The notes under the pieces: generated by a model
Told to the model about the DNA's origin: nothing
Database searches by the model: none
The model's input: only the letters and a program-made list of their open reading frames with translations
NCBI RefSeq assembly: GCF_037975245.1
Contig: NC_092580.1
Location: forward strand, 8,098,501-8,158,500
DNA: 60,000 nt
Source of the DNA: Apostichopus japonicus
Lineage: Eukaryota; Echinodermata; Holothuroidea; Aspidochirotida; Stichopodidae
Direction of reading: 5' to 3'
Position numbers and translations under genes: made by a program
Part shown: piece by piece, positions 23,916 to 36,800 of the stretch
Layout of the letters: every line of letters starts with the position of its first letter
Position numbering within the stretch: position 1 is the stretch's first letter

Positions 23916-25846
23916 CAGTGGCGGAGAAACAGGGGGGGTTGGGGGGGTTTTAACCCCCCCCCCCCACTTTTTGAAGAGGGGGGGTTGGCCCACACAATCA
24001 ACCCCCCTAGTTTTTGCCAGTAATGTTCTGTTATAGCCTATGTTATGTGCTCCAAATGGCATAATAAATCAAATTATTAAATTTGAAATTGTTAAAGTCA
24101 TTTCAACCTTTTACCTGGTAGGCTACATCAACAATTAACGACCGAAAACCGAGTTAGAATTGACCCACACATTATTTCTAGCCCCTTTCCCCCACCTTGC
24201 GCATTGGAACTTGTAGCTCATAGCGCTAACTTCACCCCACAACAGACATACACAAAACGTTTTGTTGCTGTTGAATAGCTTTGGAACTGTATACACTTGC
24301 CAACTTCAACGAGGTGAAGGAAGGAAAAGAAAAAGAAGAAAGAGAAAAGGAGAAAAGGATGGAGTAGAAAATACGGCAAGAAAACGGGAAGAGAAAGAGG
24401 AACAGTGACAAAATTATTCGAATTTGTAAAGCAAACAGCAGATATCACATCATATCATTGAGCATGAAAATGGCGTTCCACGATAAACAGCCTCCAAACC
24501 ATGGGCGCAGATCCTGGTGAGGACAGCGGGACGCGTCCCCACCAACTTTTTCAGTAGTGGGGACATGATATACCGTGTCCCCACCAATTTGTCTTGACCA
24601 ATAGCTGCATTTCAAGTTCCCCTGTATTGAACTTTGGCGCAGTTTGATCCAGCATTGTGCAAATGACATGCAGCAGTTCTCATTTTATTGTATTTTATCC
24701 ACAGTTGTTAAATATAGGACGGAAATCGCATTTGCGGCAGTCTATATTTGTTTTCTGGGAGAGGACCCCAGACCCATCGTATATACAAAAGTCTACTTGG
24801 ATTATTTGTCCCCTGATTTTCTTTCTGCAGACGCCCATGTATTTCTCCAAACTAAATATCTAAGCCATGAGGTTTAGGAGCATCATTAGGTCTGGGAAGT
24901 GTTATTTCCGGCGATCTGGGAGGTATATTTGCCCAAAAAAATCGTGCGCTACGCGCGAACCCATGGTTGCGCTCCGCTTAGATAGTGTCATAGAACAGAC
25001 ACGCGTCCCCACCATTATCCAAGACTGATCTGCGCCCATGCTCAAAACTGTCGATGTGTGTAGTGTTCGGTTTCGGAAATATCTGGTATATTTTATTTCC
25101 TTCAACGAAATTTTTAGTAGCCGTCTGAATTTTCGAAAATTCCCTAACCAACATTCTTCATCATACTTCATCATACTCGTGCAATTTTGACCCGTCTGTT
25201 AGGGTTTGAAGGAGGTTTTTCTATATCGGTTGTCCATAGATGATATTTTGTGCAACATTAAGGATATGTTTTGAAGTGAATTTATTCACGAGAATTGTGA
25301 ATTTTCAAATTTTGAACAGTGGGTCTGACGGATAGTGTGGGCCGCGATGAAGAATCACCTACAAAAGCAATGATCCACAGGATATGTGATGAAGTCGAAC
25401 ATGTGTGACTGGTGACAATCTTCAAAAAGGTTATAGATGAGAAAAAAAGTATTTGGAATAAACTTGGTTCTCAGGCAAAAGTGTACATATGGTTGGTCAG
25501 TTTCAAGCCCGAGAAGTGCCATTTCCGGTGATCTGGGGGTACCAAAACCAGAAATTTGCTTGTACGCTGCGCGCCAACCAATGGTGGCGCTCCGCTTAGA
25601 TAGTAATATACGCGCCCCCTGGGTTAGAAAATCCTACATACGCCCCTGGTTAAGTGCAGCTATTCAAGGCCTTGGCAGTGCCATTTACTGCAATCTGGGA
25701 GGCAATATTTGCCAAAAAATTCTTGTGCACTTCGCGCCAACTTATGGTGGCGCTCCACTTAGATAGTGAGCCAGCAGTTATGACTTTTTATTTCATCAAT
25801 GGCCTGCAACCCCCCCCCCACTTCTGACAAGAAATCTCCGCCACTG
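23916..25846. mobile_element. Non-autonomous hAT-type element, 1931 bp, 8-bp TSD, with a nested hAT
   Basis: Termini CAGTGGCGGAGA ... TCTCCGCCACTG, followed inwards by G-runs on both sides. Perfect 8-bp direct repeats CTCCTGGC flank it (23908-23915, 25847-25854). It interrupts an older dispersed repeat whose CTCCCGG parts lie on both sides. A second hAT (24500-25040) is nested inside. Two copies of a shared ~100-bp module lie near 25500-25770. Confidence 0.88.
24500..25040. mobile_element. Non-autonomous hAT-type element, 541 bp, nested
   Basis: Termini CATGGGCGCAGATC ... GATCTGCGCCCATG, with GGGACGCG/CGCGTCCCC inside each end. Flanks are CTCCAAAC (24492-24499) and CTCAAAAC (25041-25048), an 8-bp duplication with one later substitution. 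Confidence 0.82.
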
Positions 25847-26627
25847 CTCCTGGCCTCCCGGTTTCATCCCGGTTTCATCACTTGCGACATTTCTGAAAAT
25901 AGCCAACAATTAGTTCTATTCAGTGTAGTTCGCAGTTTGTATGATGTAAAAAAAAAAAATTTTATGGTGATATTTTGTGAATGTATCTGGTAACATCACA
26001 GTGAATGATGTCATAGTCGAAAGTCAGTTGATTTGTCTTTTGAAATCAAAGAGATTGATCCACAGAGTAATTAAGAAATCTCTGTGCGTTTCGATGAAAT
26101 TCTAAGTACTGTGAATATTGACAACTAAGCAAACATTCAAAATGAATCACCTTTCAAAAAGAAATCAAAAAGTAAATTAAAATAGGATATAAGTTTTAGA
26201 AGAATGTCTGTCATGTACGCATCATTTACTGTAATCCACTTCCTGAGGTAAGTGAGGGTTTAACAGGTCCACATGAGTTACATTCAATCAACCATACCCC
26301 AAGTTATATACAAGATATTGGGAAGGGGTTTTTCAACCAACTAATGGTGTGGACTTTTTTTTACACATCTTGTCTGTCACTGAAATATCCCTTAATTTTG
26401 GAAACTGGTTAATAAGCATGAGCAATGATAAGTAAAGAAAGGAGAGGAATATGCAGTTAAAGGGAGAGAATTTGACAATGGCAAGAAATGTCAGCACAAT
26501 TATTAATGAAGTCATGATCTATTTGTAGGTTTGTAGGCAAATAATGGTTTAGAATCAATAGTTCACAATGACACTGTATCTCACCAAAATACAAAACTAC
26601 AATGAAAAGGTGGGTAGATTTTTGTCA

Positions 26628-26633
26628 TTTATT
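26628..26633 (-). terminator. Candidate polyadenylation signal of the PDZ scaffold gene
   Basis: AATAAA on the minus strand, between the last coding exon and WASHC4. It would imply a 3' UTR of about 3.3 kb. Another AATAAA near 28112 would give a shorter one; which is used cannot be seen. Confidence 0.35.
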
Positions 26634-29600
26634 CAATAAGAGTTTATAGATAATTCAGCACACATTTAAGTTTATCTCCAAGAAAACCAAAAACATTGCA
26701 CAGATATAGTTGAAAGACACAAGCTATTCACCAAGGCATAATACATTTCTATTAATATTATTACTAACTATCAAGGCAGTGAAGGCACACATTTAACGGA
26801 GGAGGTTAAAATACTTCCAGATAATGTCACATCTGAAAAGACACTACTCTAGACAAACAAGCATATATACAATGAAGTACACAAATTACTTTAGCAGCGG
26901 TAAATTCACCTTTTCTGAAGATCATAAAGACAAATTGGTAAGCTTCTTCGGAAGTTTTTTTAAGACAATAGGAAGATAACAATTATTCCGGTGTCTGTAC
27001 AGAACACAGGAGGGGTTTGACTGGGATAAATAACTTCCAAAAAAGCTAAACAGAGTTTTATACCAGAGATGAGTAAGGGAGGAAGAAGAGTCCTTTCCCC
27101 TGATGGGAAAGGACTTTCTGCAGGGAAGTCCACTTAACGACTGAAAATAATCCTTCAAATACTTTTACAATCATACAGAAACCAGGCAGATCAATTGAAA
27201 GTAAACTCTTGTTCTCAAGGTGTAAAATGCTTCTGCAAAAATGTTACATCAGGTTAATAAATCTTGTACTCAAAGTCTAAAAACTATACAAGAAAATAAT
27301 TACTACAAATTAATGAACAAACTTGATGATTTTTGCTGACAAATCTAGGCAAAACTTTTAGTGGAAGGCAAAAATGCTGTTACAGAGATGAAATTTGTAA
27401 CAAAGTACACATTTATACTTTAAAATAGTTACATATAGCAATTAATGTTCTTCTAGAAGCATGCTGTTACATATTATTTTTTAACTAATACATGACCATA
27501 TAAAAAAAAGTTGCTATGAAACCAACTAATGAATGAAAAAAAGATGCCTGAATATTATAAGTAAAGTAGGCAAAGCCTATTTATATCTGCTGCCAAAGTA
27601 CTATACTTAATATGTTGGCTATTTGTTACCCTGTGGTACTTCAAAAAAACATTCTAGAAATGTTAAAATCTCTTTGGAAAGTTATGTAAAAACCCTCAAC
27701 AAATACAATCTGAGCTCAAGTGGATTTACATTGGCTAGAGACATGTAAACACCAATAGCTGTTTTTCTGTTAGCTATCTATGTTCACTGAAGTAATTACA
27801 CTATTTGCAAAATAATATACATAACTGACAACACATTTTGTCAGAAGAAGACAACAAATAATGGTTGGTACTGGATTCAAATCCAGTCCGTCATAAGGTG
27901 TACAACATTATATTGCTTCTGTTTTGTACCCTCTGATAAAGTTAAGTTCAACAGTGATTGGCACTTTAAGGTTTGGAGAGTCAAAGGTCAAGGACAGGGT
28001 ACAGTTCAAATCTCTGAGCTTACATAACACACACACACAAACATACACACATTTTGAAGAGACAACATATTATTAAATAACACTTAAATTATTATGATAC
28101 AACAAGATCCTTTTATTATGATTTTAAATTACAAGAAACAATGTTAACATCTTAATTAAATATTGTTATTACTATCAATAAATCTAAGGAATACATTAAG
28201 ATGGTTTAAAAATGATTAAACACCATACAAGCCAACAAATTAAAATATGTTTGACACTTATTGAACCTTTTATAGAGATCATATCAATTGCCTAAAATAG
28301 AAGACTAGCCTGCATGAACAAACCCACAGCACTGATGTCTTACTGCCAAAAAGACCTATAAGTTTGCTCTCACAAGAAACTACTGAGTCAAACAATTAAA
28401 CATTGACATACTACCGTCAAAACTATGCAAAATGAAATAAAACTGTTAGCAAACTGCCTATCCACTAGAGAGCCTGTGTAAGAGAATGTGTAAAAGTAAG
28501 TTGGCCTGATGTTTCGATCCTAGCAGGATCTTCTTCAAAGGCTTAAAAAATTTTTTTTAAAAATTAAGCAGTCAGTTTGAGTCCACTCTTGCTTACTGAC
28601 TTTTTCAATCCCTGATTGTCCTCTCCAAGCTCTCCCTTTTCATCTATGGAAAACCTTTATAATACTCTTCATTTTTGTATTTTTCTTTTGTCCACCTTTT
28701 TTTGAGGGGGGGAAAGGTCAGAGTTCACTGCCTAAAATAAAGTCTTCTTTAGCCCAATATTTAAGAAAGATAACCTGAAGAATCCCATAATTGGGTAGCT
28801 GGGCTGCATGGTTACACCATCTACCATATCATACCACCATAGTATTGGTAATACAAACATACAACTCAGATACTGTTTCAAAAATTCTACTGGTCATATC
28901 AATTATTTGGAATCACAAGTTTACTGATGCATGAATTAATAAAAGCAACTGCTGCAAACAAACCCATCGAGAAGATATTACTCGGGTGCCAAATTTTGTT
29001 GGAAATTTAAGTAATTTCAAATATGCATGGTACCAAAGGTACCTCTCTAAAGAACTAAATCATGGATGTTAAAACTGAATTTACATGATTGGAATGAAAT
29101 GTAAACTATATACAGTAATTTCAAAATTGCTTTAGAATTAGAAGTTAGGGTTAGAATCATGCTTATGAGTAACACCTGCCCATGTATTTCGCATGAGATT
29201 AATATTACATCACAGTGTGAAGGAAATTGTCGGTTTTGGTATTTTGGTAAAGCAATATACTAGAATATTAGTCACTATTGTGGTAGGGTTTTGTTGCCCT
29301 TACCAGCCAGACTGAGCCAGTCTGTCACAAGTTATCAGTTTGCCCCCATGACACTGTTAATATCGTTAAAATATTTATAAAATAAATATTTAAAAAAAAT
29401 AGTTTTCTACAGTTTAAAGGTTTGTTTTCCAACTACATCCAAAGATTGAGTTTAAGAAAACTTGATTTCTTCTCAAAAGCAATTATTACCTAGAATGAAT
29501 AAATACCTGATAAATACCTGATAAGTTTGCCTGAGGATCGAATAGTCTAAGTAAAAGCTCACAGATACTAACTGACCTTTTGATGAAGTATTAGTACCTG

Positions 29601-29967
29601 TAACTTGAAAACTAAACAAGCCCCGGTTACATTGTAAGTATACATGTTTTAATTTGACCTACGACATTCACATGGAAAATCAGCCATCATTCTATACAAG
29701 CTAGCAAAACAGAGGATGTCAGATAAACATTCAGTCATGGATTTCATTACAAACACAGACAAACAGATGTCGAATTGTAAACCCTTTCTTTCAGTACAAG
29801 CATGAGGCATGTAGATGCAACATAGTCAGAAAATTGAGCAAGCACCTGCATCCAGGTTTTTTTCCCTAAAGCATTCACTGTTTACAATTTGGCAAGATTT
29901 TGTTCATAAACAGGGATAATCAAAGTTGATGTTTCATTTAAATCTTCAACTGATTTCTTAGAAGCAC
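26634..29967 (-). other. Probable long 3' UTR or 3' flank of the PDZ scaffold gene
   Basis: AT-rich, no recognisable exon. I looked for a second harmonin-N domain and a third PDZ domain, as in whirlin, and found neither. It contains the dispersed repeat copy at 28439-28542. Confidence 0.4.
28439..28542 (-). repeat. Dispersed ~105-bp repeat, copy 1 (minus orientation)
   Basis: Same sequence as 49996-50100 in the opposite orientation with few differences. Starts GCCTTTGAAGAAGATCCTGC, contains the perfect hairpin GATCCT-GCT-AGGATC, then GAAAC and CAGGCCAACTTACTTTTACA. Probably the fragment of a retroelement. Confidence 0.75.
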
Positions 29968-30870
29968 TTAAAAAAGTACACCAGACCAAACTTTGACCTT
30001 ACCAGATTCATTTGAGACCAGCTTGCTGTCACTCATCATATCGTAGGGTGAGCTCTTCATAGGACAATCGACTTCCATTTGTTGGTGGAAGCCGCCCGAA
30101 TTATCACTGATGCTACCGTTACCAAAATCCTCGCCTAGACTTCGCCTGGTCACTTTGCTGAATATTTTAGACAAGGTCACACCTGGGGAAGGGGCGTGCG
30201 TGTTGTTGGCAGGAGATGGAGGAACATTGGGAGTGAATGGTATGGGTTGATTCTTACCGGTGAGCTCACCTTTGATCTGCCTAGCCACTTCTGATTTCGC
30301 ATCTCTCAAGTCGGAAGAAGATGGCGATAACGAATGGCGACCAAAGACCCACTGAGAGTGCTTGGGACTCAGAACAGGTGTACTGAGAATGTTGGTGTTT
30401 GCAGTGAGATGTTCACCGGTGTCAGCAGTGGGATGTGACGAGTCAGTCTGCATGAAGATATTTTTGACATGCATCCTGGATTTATCACTTGGTGGCTTAC
30501 TGTCTTCAATGTTGGTGCTCGGTCCAGTTTCAAGTTTACCAACTAAGTTTAGCCTGATGGTTCCCCCGTCCAACTTAGCAGAAGCCTTCACATCTTGTTC
30601 CTCCATTGGTGTGATACCTTCCATCGAACCACCTGACTTGTCCTCCGGAGGGAGGCTATTCTTCTTCTTCTTTTTCATCTTTTTGTTCGATCGGCTTGGG
30701 AGATTCTTCGCATCTTCCTTGATCACCTGGACGATGGTTGCATCGTGAGAAGCATCGGGTTGCTTACGCATGAACTTCTTAAGGAAGTTTTTGCGATTGT
30801 TGAGAAGCATAGGGTGTCCTGCTGGCGGAAGAGGTGTTGAGGAATGCATCGGAGGGGTAAACTCTAGGTC
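29968..30870 (-). CDS. PDZ scaffold exon 7 (residues 466-765), low-complexity tail and stop
   Basis: Acceptor tattgcag; begins DLEFTPPMHSSTPLPPAGHP. Long basic/Ser/Pro-rich stretch with no folded domain recognised. Reads to TAG after WSGVLF. A consensus donor at 30003|30002 would remove the last 11 residues in a longer isoform. Confidence 0.82.
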   Translation of the reverse strand, partial: DLEFTPPMHSSTPLPPAGHPMLLNNRKNFLKKFMRKQPDASHDATIVQVIKEDAKNLPSRSNKKMKKKKKNSLPPEDKSGGSMEGITPMEEQDVKASAKLDGGTIRLNLVGKLETGPSTNIEDSKPPSDKSRMHVKNIFMQTDSSHPTADTGEHLTANTNILSTPVLSPKHSQWVFGRHSLSPSSSDLRDAKSEVARQIKGELTGKNQPIPFTPNVPPSPANNTHAPSPGVTLSKIFSKVTRRSLGEDFGNGSISDNSGGFHQQMEVDCPMKSSPYDMMSDSKLVSNESGKVKVWSGVLF

Positions 30871-33800
30871 CTGCAATAAGCATAGAAACAAGTTGTATTG
30901 ACAAACCACACAGAATTAATTGGATGGTTGATAAACAACAAAGTTATGTTTGTGTTTTGGTCAGTAATTATATCAAATGCCTGCAACATAACTTGTAAGG
31001 TTTTAAGAGGTTTTGACGTTGTGACACTGCCTCTTTTCATGTACAACTAAAGACATACTGGTATGTTGGTAAGAGGCAGCCAGTTTCCAACTTTGGGTGG
31101 TCCTGATTACTCCAGTCCTTTCCCAAAAGAACCACAAACTTAGGATCAAATCTGAAAACAACCACCTGCTTGGTTTACAAATGGTGAATCTTACAAGTTA
31201 GAAGGTACTGTGTCATTAGCATAATAATAGCTCTCAGTTAGAAAACAAACCGTTGGCATTGATTATGGTAGCCGTTGTTTGTTTCTCGTTTTGTGAAAGA
31301 ATATGAGTTATAACCGTTACAAAAATAGTTCCCATGTCCTAACCTCGTTCACTTATATTTACTTGTTTGGGGTACATATCTAAATATATCTACATGATGT
31401 CACAATCTCATTTACTTTAACAATGCATCACTTTAATTTACTTGTTTAGGGAACACTTCTGAATAGATCAGCATGTTCTCTGCACATAAGAAGGTACTGT
31501 AAATATTTCCATCCCTATGATGTCTATAATCAATCTACAAGTTTGGCATAAAATTTATGAATGTACTGAGTCACTTTTACTGTAAACTGATAAGCAAACT
31601 TGATTACCTAGGTTCATCTGGGGCTGTTTGGCATTGTGTTTTGGATTGTCTGGTTTATTTTTGTAGCAAAAGTTCTAGACTATTTGCATTTTGCATTAAG
31701 TATTGCAATATCCATACCTTTAGGAAGAAACTCTCATCGTCGGCTTCATTGATCATCTGCGGATTATCCGAGATATCATCTTTTTGAAATTCAGACGGCT
31801 CAGCTTTAGTATCTTTCTTTACTGATCTCCTTGGTGTTATAACACCTGATAAACAATATTAAATAGAAGAAAGATTAAATCATTCCTAACTGAAAGAACG
31901 CAAACTTGAATTTTGAACACTCTTTGAGAGGGAGGGAGGTAGGATAGCAAACCTTCATTTAAGAAAAAATGTAGTTTTTTTGGAGACCCCAATTTATGGT
32001 AAAGTAACTTACAAACGCATGTTTGACATACTTTAAACAATCTGAGATGTTACAAGTACCACCTGTACTTACGTCAGTGACATGGTGTTGTTGTGACAAC
32101 ACTTCTGTGACATGGTGCTGTTGTGACAACACGTCAGTGACATGGTGCTGCTGTGACAACATGTCTGTGACATGGTGATATTGTGACAACACGTCTATGA
32201 AATGGTGCTGTTGTGACAACACATCAGTGACATGGTGCTGTTGTGACAACACATCTGTGACATGGTGCTGTTGTGACAACATGTCTGTGACATGGTGCTG
32301 TTTTGACAACAACTATGAGCTTTTCAACTCCTTCACAGACTGGCAAATGGATGGACATACACAGCCATGTAAATATATAGCTAATTTTCATATTGTTAGT
32401 AACAAAAGCAGATAAGTTTATGTTAGTCCTTCAAAGAAGTGACCTACTCCACAAAGAGGTCCCTAGCAACAGTTCAGCCATATGTGCTGGTTGTCTGATA
32501 CCACCTCATGCACCAAAGATTTTCCAATGATGTTTAACATTACTGGACAGATCCATGACTTCTTAGATTGTTGTTCATCTCTTAGTGTCTTTTACAGAAT
32601 GTTCATGACCATGAGGAAGATGAGAACATTTTAAAGTTCTAAGCAACTCACTGACCTTCTGTGACATGAAGCACAACAACCCTGGAGACTGTTACTAGTT
32701 GAACCATATCTAGATGGTTCATACCAACCACAGAGGTCTCATTAACCTGCAAGAAAGAAAACAAAACTCACAATTATGAATATTTGGTCAATTCCATGAT
32801 AAGGTCAACATCATACCAAAAAATTTAAAATCATTGTTCATTAAAATTGTATAAGTTTCCAATAAATAGAATACTTGTAGTTACTAAATATATTTTTTTC
32901 ACCCCCGAAAAATCATTTGTTTGATTATGGGGTCGGTAATAACAAATAGTTCCCTGTAGTAACTAAATTATGAAAAATACAGTGAAATTTCATTTTGTGC
33001 AGATTTGTACATAGTAATCATAGGTATCATCAGTTTTTTGGACTAATTATATTTGCTATAGCATAGTGCTCACTTAATAGCTTCAATTTTCTTTCGACAT
33101 CAAGGCATTAGACAACAGTGGTGAATTGAAAACACCCTCGATTTACTGTGACGCGTCACAAAATTTACCGGTTTTTTTTACTCCTTGCCTGCACAATAGT
33201 TTTACTCCAAATAATGAATATCAAGTCTTCACATAGATACCAAAAGGATTACTGAATTTTCCTTTTCAGAAGATATTCAAATTTTGCGGAAAATCACCCT
33301 TTACGAATGTCACAAGAGTCACGTCACGCGAGTCACGTCAATTCAAGATAGTGTTTCTACCTATTTACTGTGTGTTGGACTAATTATATTTGCTATAGCA
33401 TAGTTCTCACTTAATAGCTTCAATTTTTTTCGACATCAAGGCATTAGACAACAGTGGTGAATTGAAAACACCCTCGATTTACTGTCACGCGTCACAAAAT
33501 TGACTGTTTTTTTATTTTTCTCATTAGCTGCACAATAGTTTTACTCCAAATAATGAAAATAAAGTCTTCACATAGATACCAAAAGGATTACTGAATTTTC
33601 ATTTTCAGAAGATATTCAAATTTTGCGGAAAATCACCCTTTACGAATGTCACGCGAGTCACGTCACGCGAGTCAGTCAATTCAAGATAGTGTTTCTACCT
33701 ATTTACTGTGTAAAAATTACAGGGATGTTATAGTTTGATGAATGAATCACTGATTAAAGATATCATATATGCATTCCCCTTTAATTAGGCAACTTAAATA

Positions 33801-36800
33801 ATATGGGCACACATAATTAAACTAATTATAATAATTTCATTTGAAATACCAGAATTTAAATTCATGAATATTTATTCGCAATATAATGCCTATTTTATCA
33901 CCACATTTGGAAAGTTAGCATGTGTCATTGATTTTTTAGTAATATATACAAACATAATCTATATTAGTATCTGGCAATGCCATATACTATGACTTGACAA
34001 CCGCAAGATTTTAACTGCTCAATCATTCCCAAAATCCTATGAGCGAATGTATCTTCTCAAATATTACACTTTTGGTTTATTCAAATATGACAAATGAGAA
34101 TGGTAATTTGAATCACATTTTGATAGATGTTACTTCTATAACTTTCAACAGACTAAATATTGTTTTAAATATTAATTGACAAGATATATTGCCTGAACAA
34201 CTGTACTACCCGTAAAGTATATTACCTACTGTCTGCAGTCATGAGGGTAACTCGGGGACATTAATATCATCTGGACATTCCCAAGGGAAGTACCTTTTGG
34301 ACACTTTCTAGACCAATGAATGTTATATTTCACTATGCAAGATCTATACCTTCGATTCACTACTGCATTTGGTCTAGAACTATCCAAAAAGTGAACTCGT
34401 CACGCAAGTCACGTTTTCTTGTCACGCGAGTCACAATACATCTTCAACGTTATTTTTATGCGTTACAACAACTTTTCAAAGTTGCATAGCAATTGAGGAA
34501 GAGGTGTTTTTCAACTTCGGTATGATTATAAAAAGTTATTGGAAACATTTTAATAAGACATTAGAAATCGAACATTTGTGTGTTCATTCTGATTTTTGCT
34601 AAAAGTAACTGTTTTTCGCCAATTTCACCCCCAATACTTGAGGTATAAATGATTTTTCTCTACCGTTGTAAGCATTAAGGCATAGTGCATACCTTCACTG
34701 ACTACATTAATGCTTTTCTCCCAGGTAATTCCTTTATTTGTTTAATGATATCAAACAGAAAGGAATTTTAGTAAATATGTCATGCGAGTCACCACGGAAT
34801 TGACCATTTATTAAAACAGCATATGATTACCATATATTTGCATAATAATACCTTATTTTGCACAAACTATGACCAGGGATGCTTACTACAGAGACTAAGT
34901 TCCATATATCTCTTGTATGGGACAGTTGTAATTTAGTAAAGTAACACCTGTCATTGATCTCAATTATAAGACTGAAATCAAACAGTGGGTGTTTAATCAG
35001 ACAAGTGATACATATTTAACAGATATTCCTACAATCATTTCAATATTTCAACTTTATGTGTTTTACTCAAAGCAATGACCTCCTCAACAGTAAAACTTCC
35101 ACCCTGTGTGTCACATGACTACAATAAAACTACTAATGGTACAGTACATCACTGTAGCTGTAGGGAATGGGATCAAATATATGTAAGTTGATGCAGGTTT
35201 CTGGCTCAATATAAGTTATCAAACATCAAATATGACACACACATGTGTTCTAACACTCACCATCTCTACAGCATACAATTGATACACCTTAGACAAAGCA
35301 ATAAAAGCCAAACTAAGCCTTTGCACTTTACTAAACATATGCACAATGTTGTAAATAGGTCAGAACTTGGTCAGATCTTTCTACCTACAACTGACAATTG
35401 AACAGCTGAGTTAATAGTGGAAGTAAAGAAAGTACAAACAGAACAGTCAGAACAAACAATAGAAAACAGACTGGAATGCTTCCTGGTTAGTATGTAATGA
35501 AAGGGAAGGGAGCATCATAACAACCTGACTATGAGGCAGCGTTATGAGACTGGTCACAACTTTCCACCAAAATACAATCAATCAAAAACCTCATATGATT
35601 TTTAATTTTTAAAATATGATTAGACATCAAGAGGAGCACTCATTATTCAAATACTTTATAATCTGAAATGATAATTGAATATTTTAAACTAACCAGCCAG
35701 CTTACAATGTGATTATGGCACAGGAACTATCGTTGGATGTAACGATTCAATGCAAACTGCTGTGTTAGAGGTTAAGTGAAGATAATATTTAAACAGAAAT
35801 GGTTGCAAAGTGGCCAAGTCTCCTATGCAATACTGTGATAATGAATATTTACTTTCTCTATCTTCAATCCTCGAGTGAGTCCTGCCCTAAATGCTGGAGA
35901 TTGAGGGTCCACATGGGCCACACAAGGTTCAATACCCTGGTCTACACCTCTGGAAATGGAAAGAGTGAAAGATATATATATATATATATCAGCTAAAAGA
36001 AGATCTTTAACATCCACATTACCATCAACAGAGGCAAGAACCAAGAAGTTTAGCGACTCATTATTTCTCCATGACAGACGGTTAATAAATTGACATTAGT
36101 AACCTTAAAACAAACAGCTACCAACCATTGGGGAAACATTATGTTTCCTTCTTTATAAATTTTTGCAAAACAATGTTGCACATTTCTGGAAATAACTTGA
36201 AATGTATGAAAAGTATGATTGTGATTTATGGCATAGCAGTAAATAATATTTCCAAAATCTACATACTACCACCTTAGAAACAGTACACACCTGAGATACT
36301 ATAACCAGTGCTGTAACTACACTGGTAGGCAACGGGCAATCAGATATCCATAACTTTCTAACCCACATTCGCCTATTGCACCAACCATAACTCAATGTTC
36401 AACAATAGGCGAGAATTCTGGACAATTTTACACAACGACTCAAAATTACTCAGTGCATTGCAAATTGGCGACAAGCACTCGACTTGCCCTGGATACATCA
36501 CTGCTTTGTAACCAGAGACAAAACTAAGGCACTCTCCTAAACGTAGCAAATAAAAGTTAATACTGCATCAAATCATCATTCATTTGATTCTAATAACATA
36601 TGTCACTCAGACAAGTTTATTTGTACAATAGCAACGACTTGCAAAAACGCAAGTTGACCATTTGTAAAATTTGTATCATATGTATCCTTTCTTGCTTATT
36701 TGAAAAACAAACTAATCACACCTAATGAACAACATTTTGACTGGAGTTCAGTATTACATAATATCAATGTTCTTTATCACACTCATCATCACACAGTGTG

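Larger units (their letters stand above)
22824..26610. other. Intergenic region between WASHC4 and the PDZ scaffold gene
   Basis: Should contain the WASHC4 promoter just right of 22823; no clear core motif was recognised. From 23850 to 25900 it is transposon-derived (nested hAT elements in a CCCGGTTTTTACC-rich dispersed repeat). No gene seen. Confidence 0.6.

Noticed and set aside
26881-27160. Possible PDZ3 or other terminal exon of the scaffold gene
   Set aside because: Acceptor-like ctgcag and tgtacag sites are present, but no reading frame resembles PDZ or harmonin-N sequence.
27861-27895. tRNA-like B box (GGATTCAAATCC)
   Set aside because: No A box, acceptor stem or cloverleaf pairing around it.
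30362-30748. 128-codon plus-strand open frame
   Set aside because: It is the antisense shadow of scaffold exon 7.
31959-32312. Open frame with LSQQHHVTD repeats
   Set aside because: A product of the 30-bp minisatellite; both strands are open for the same reason.
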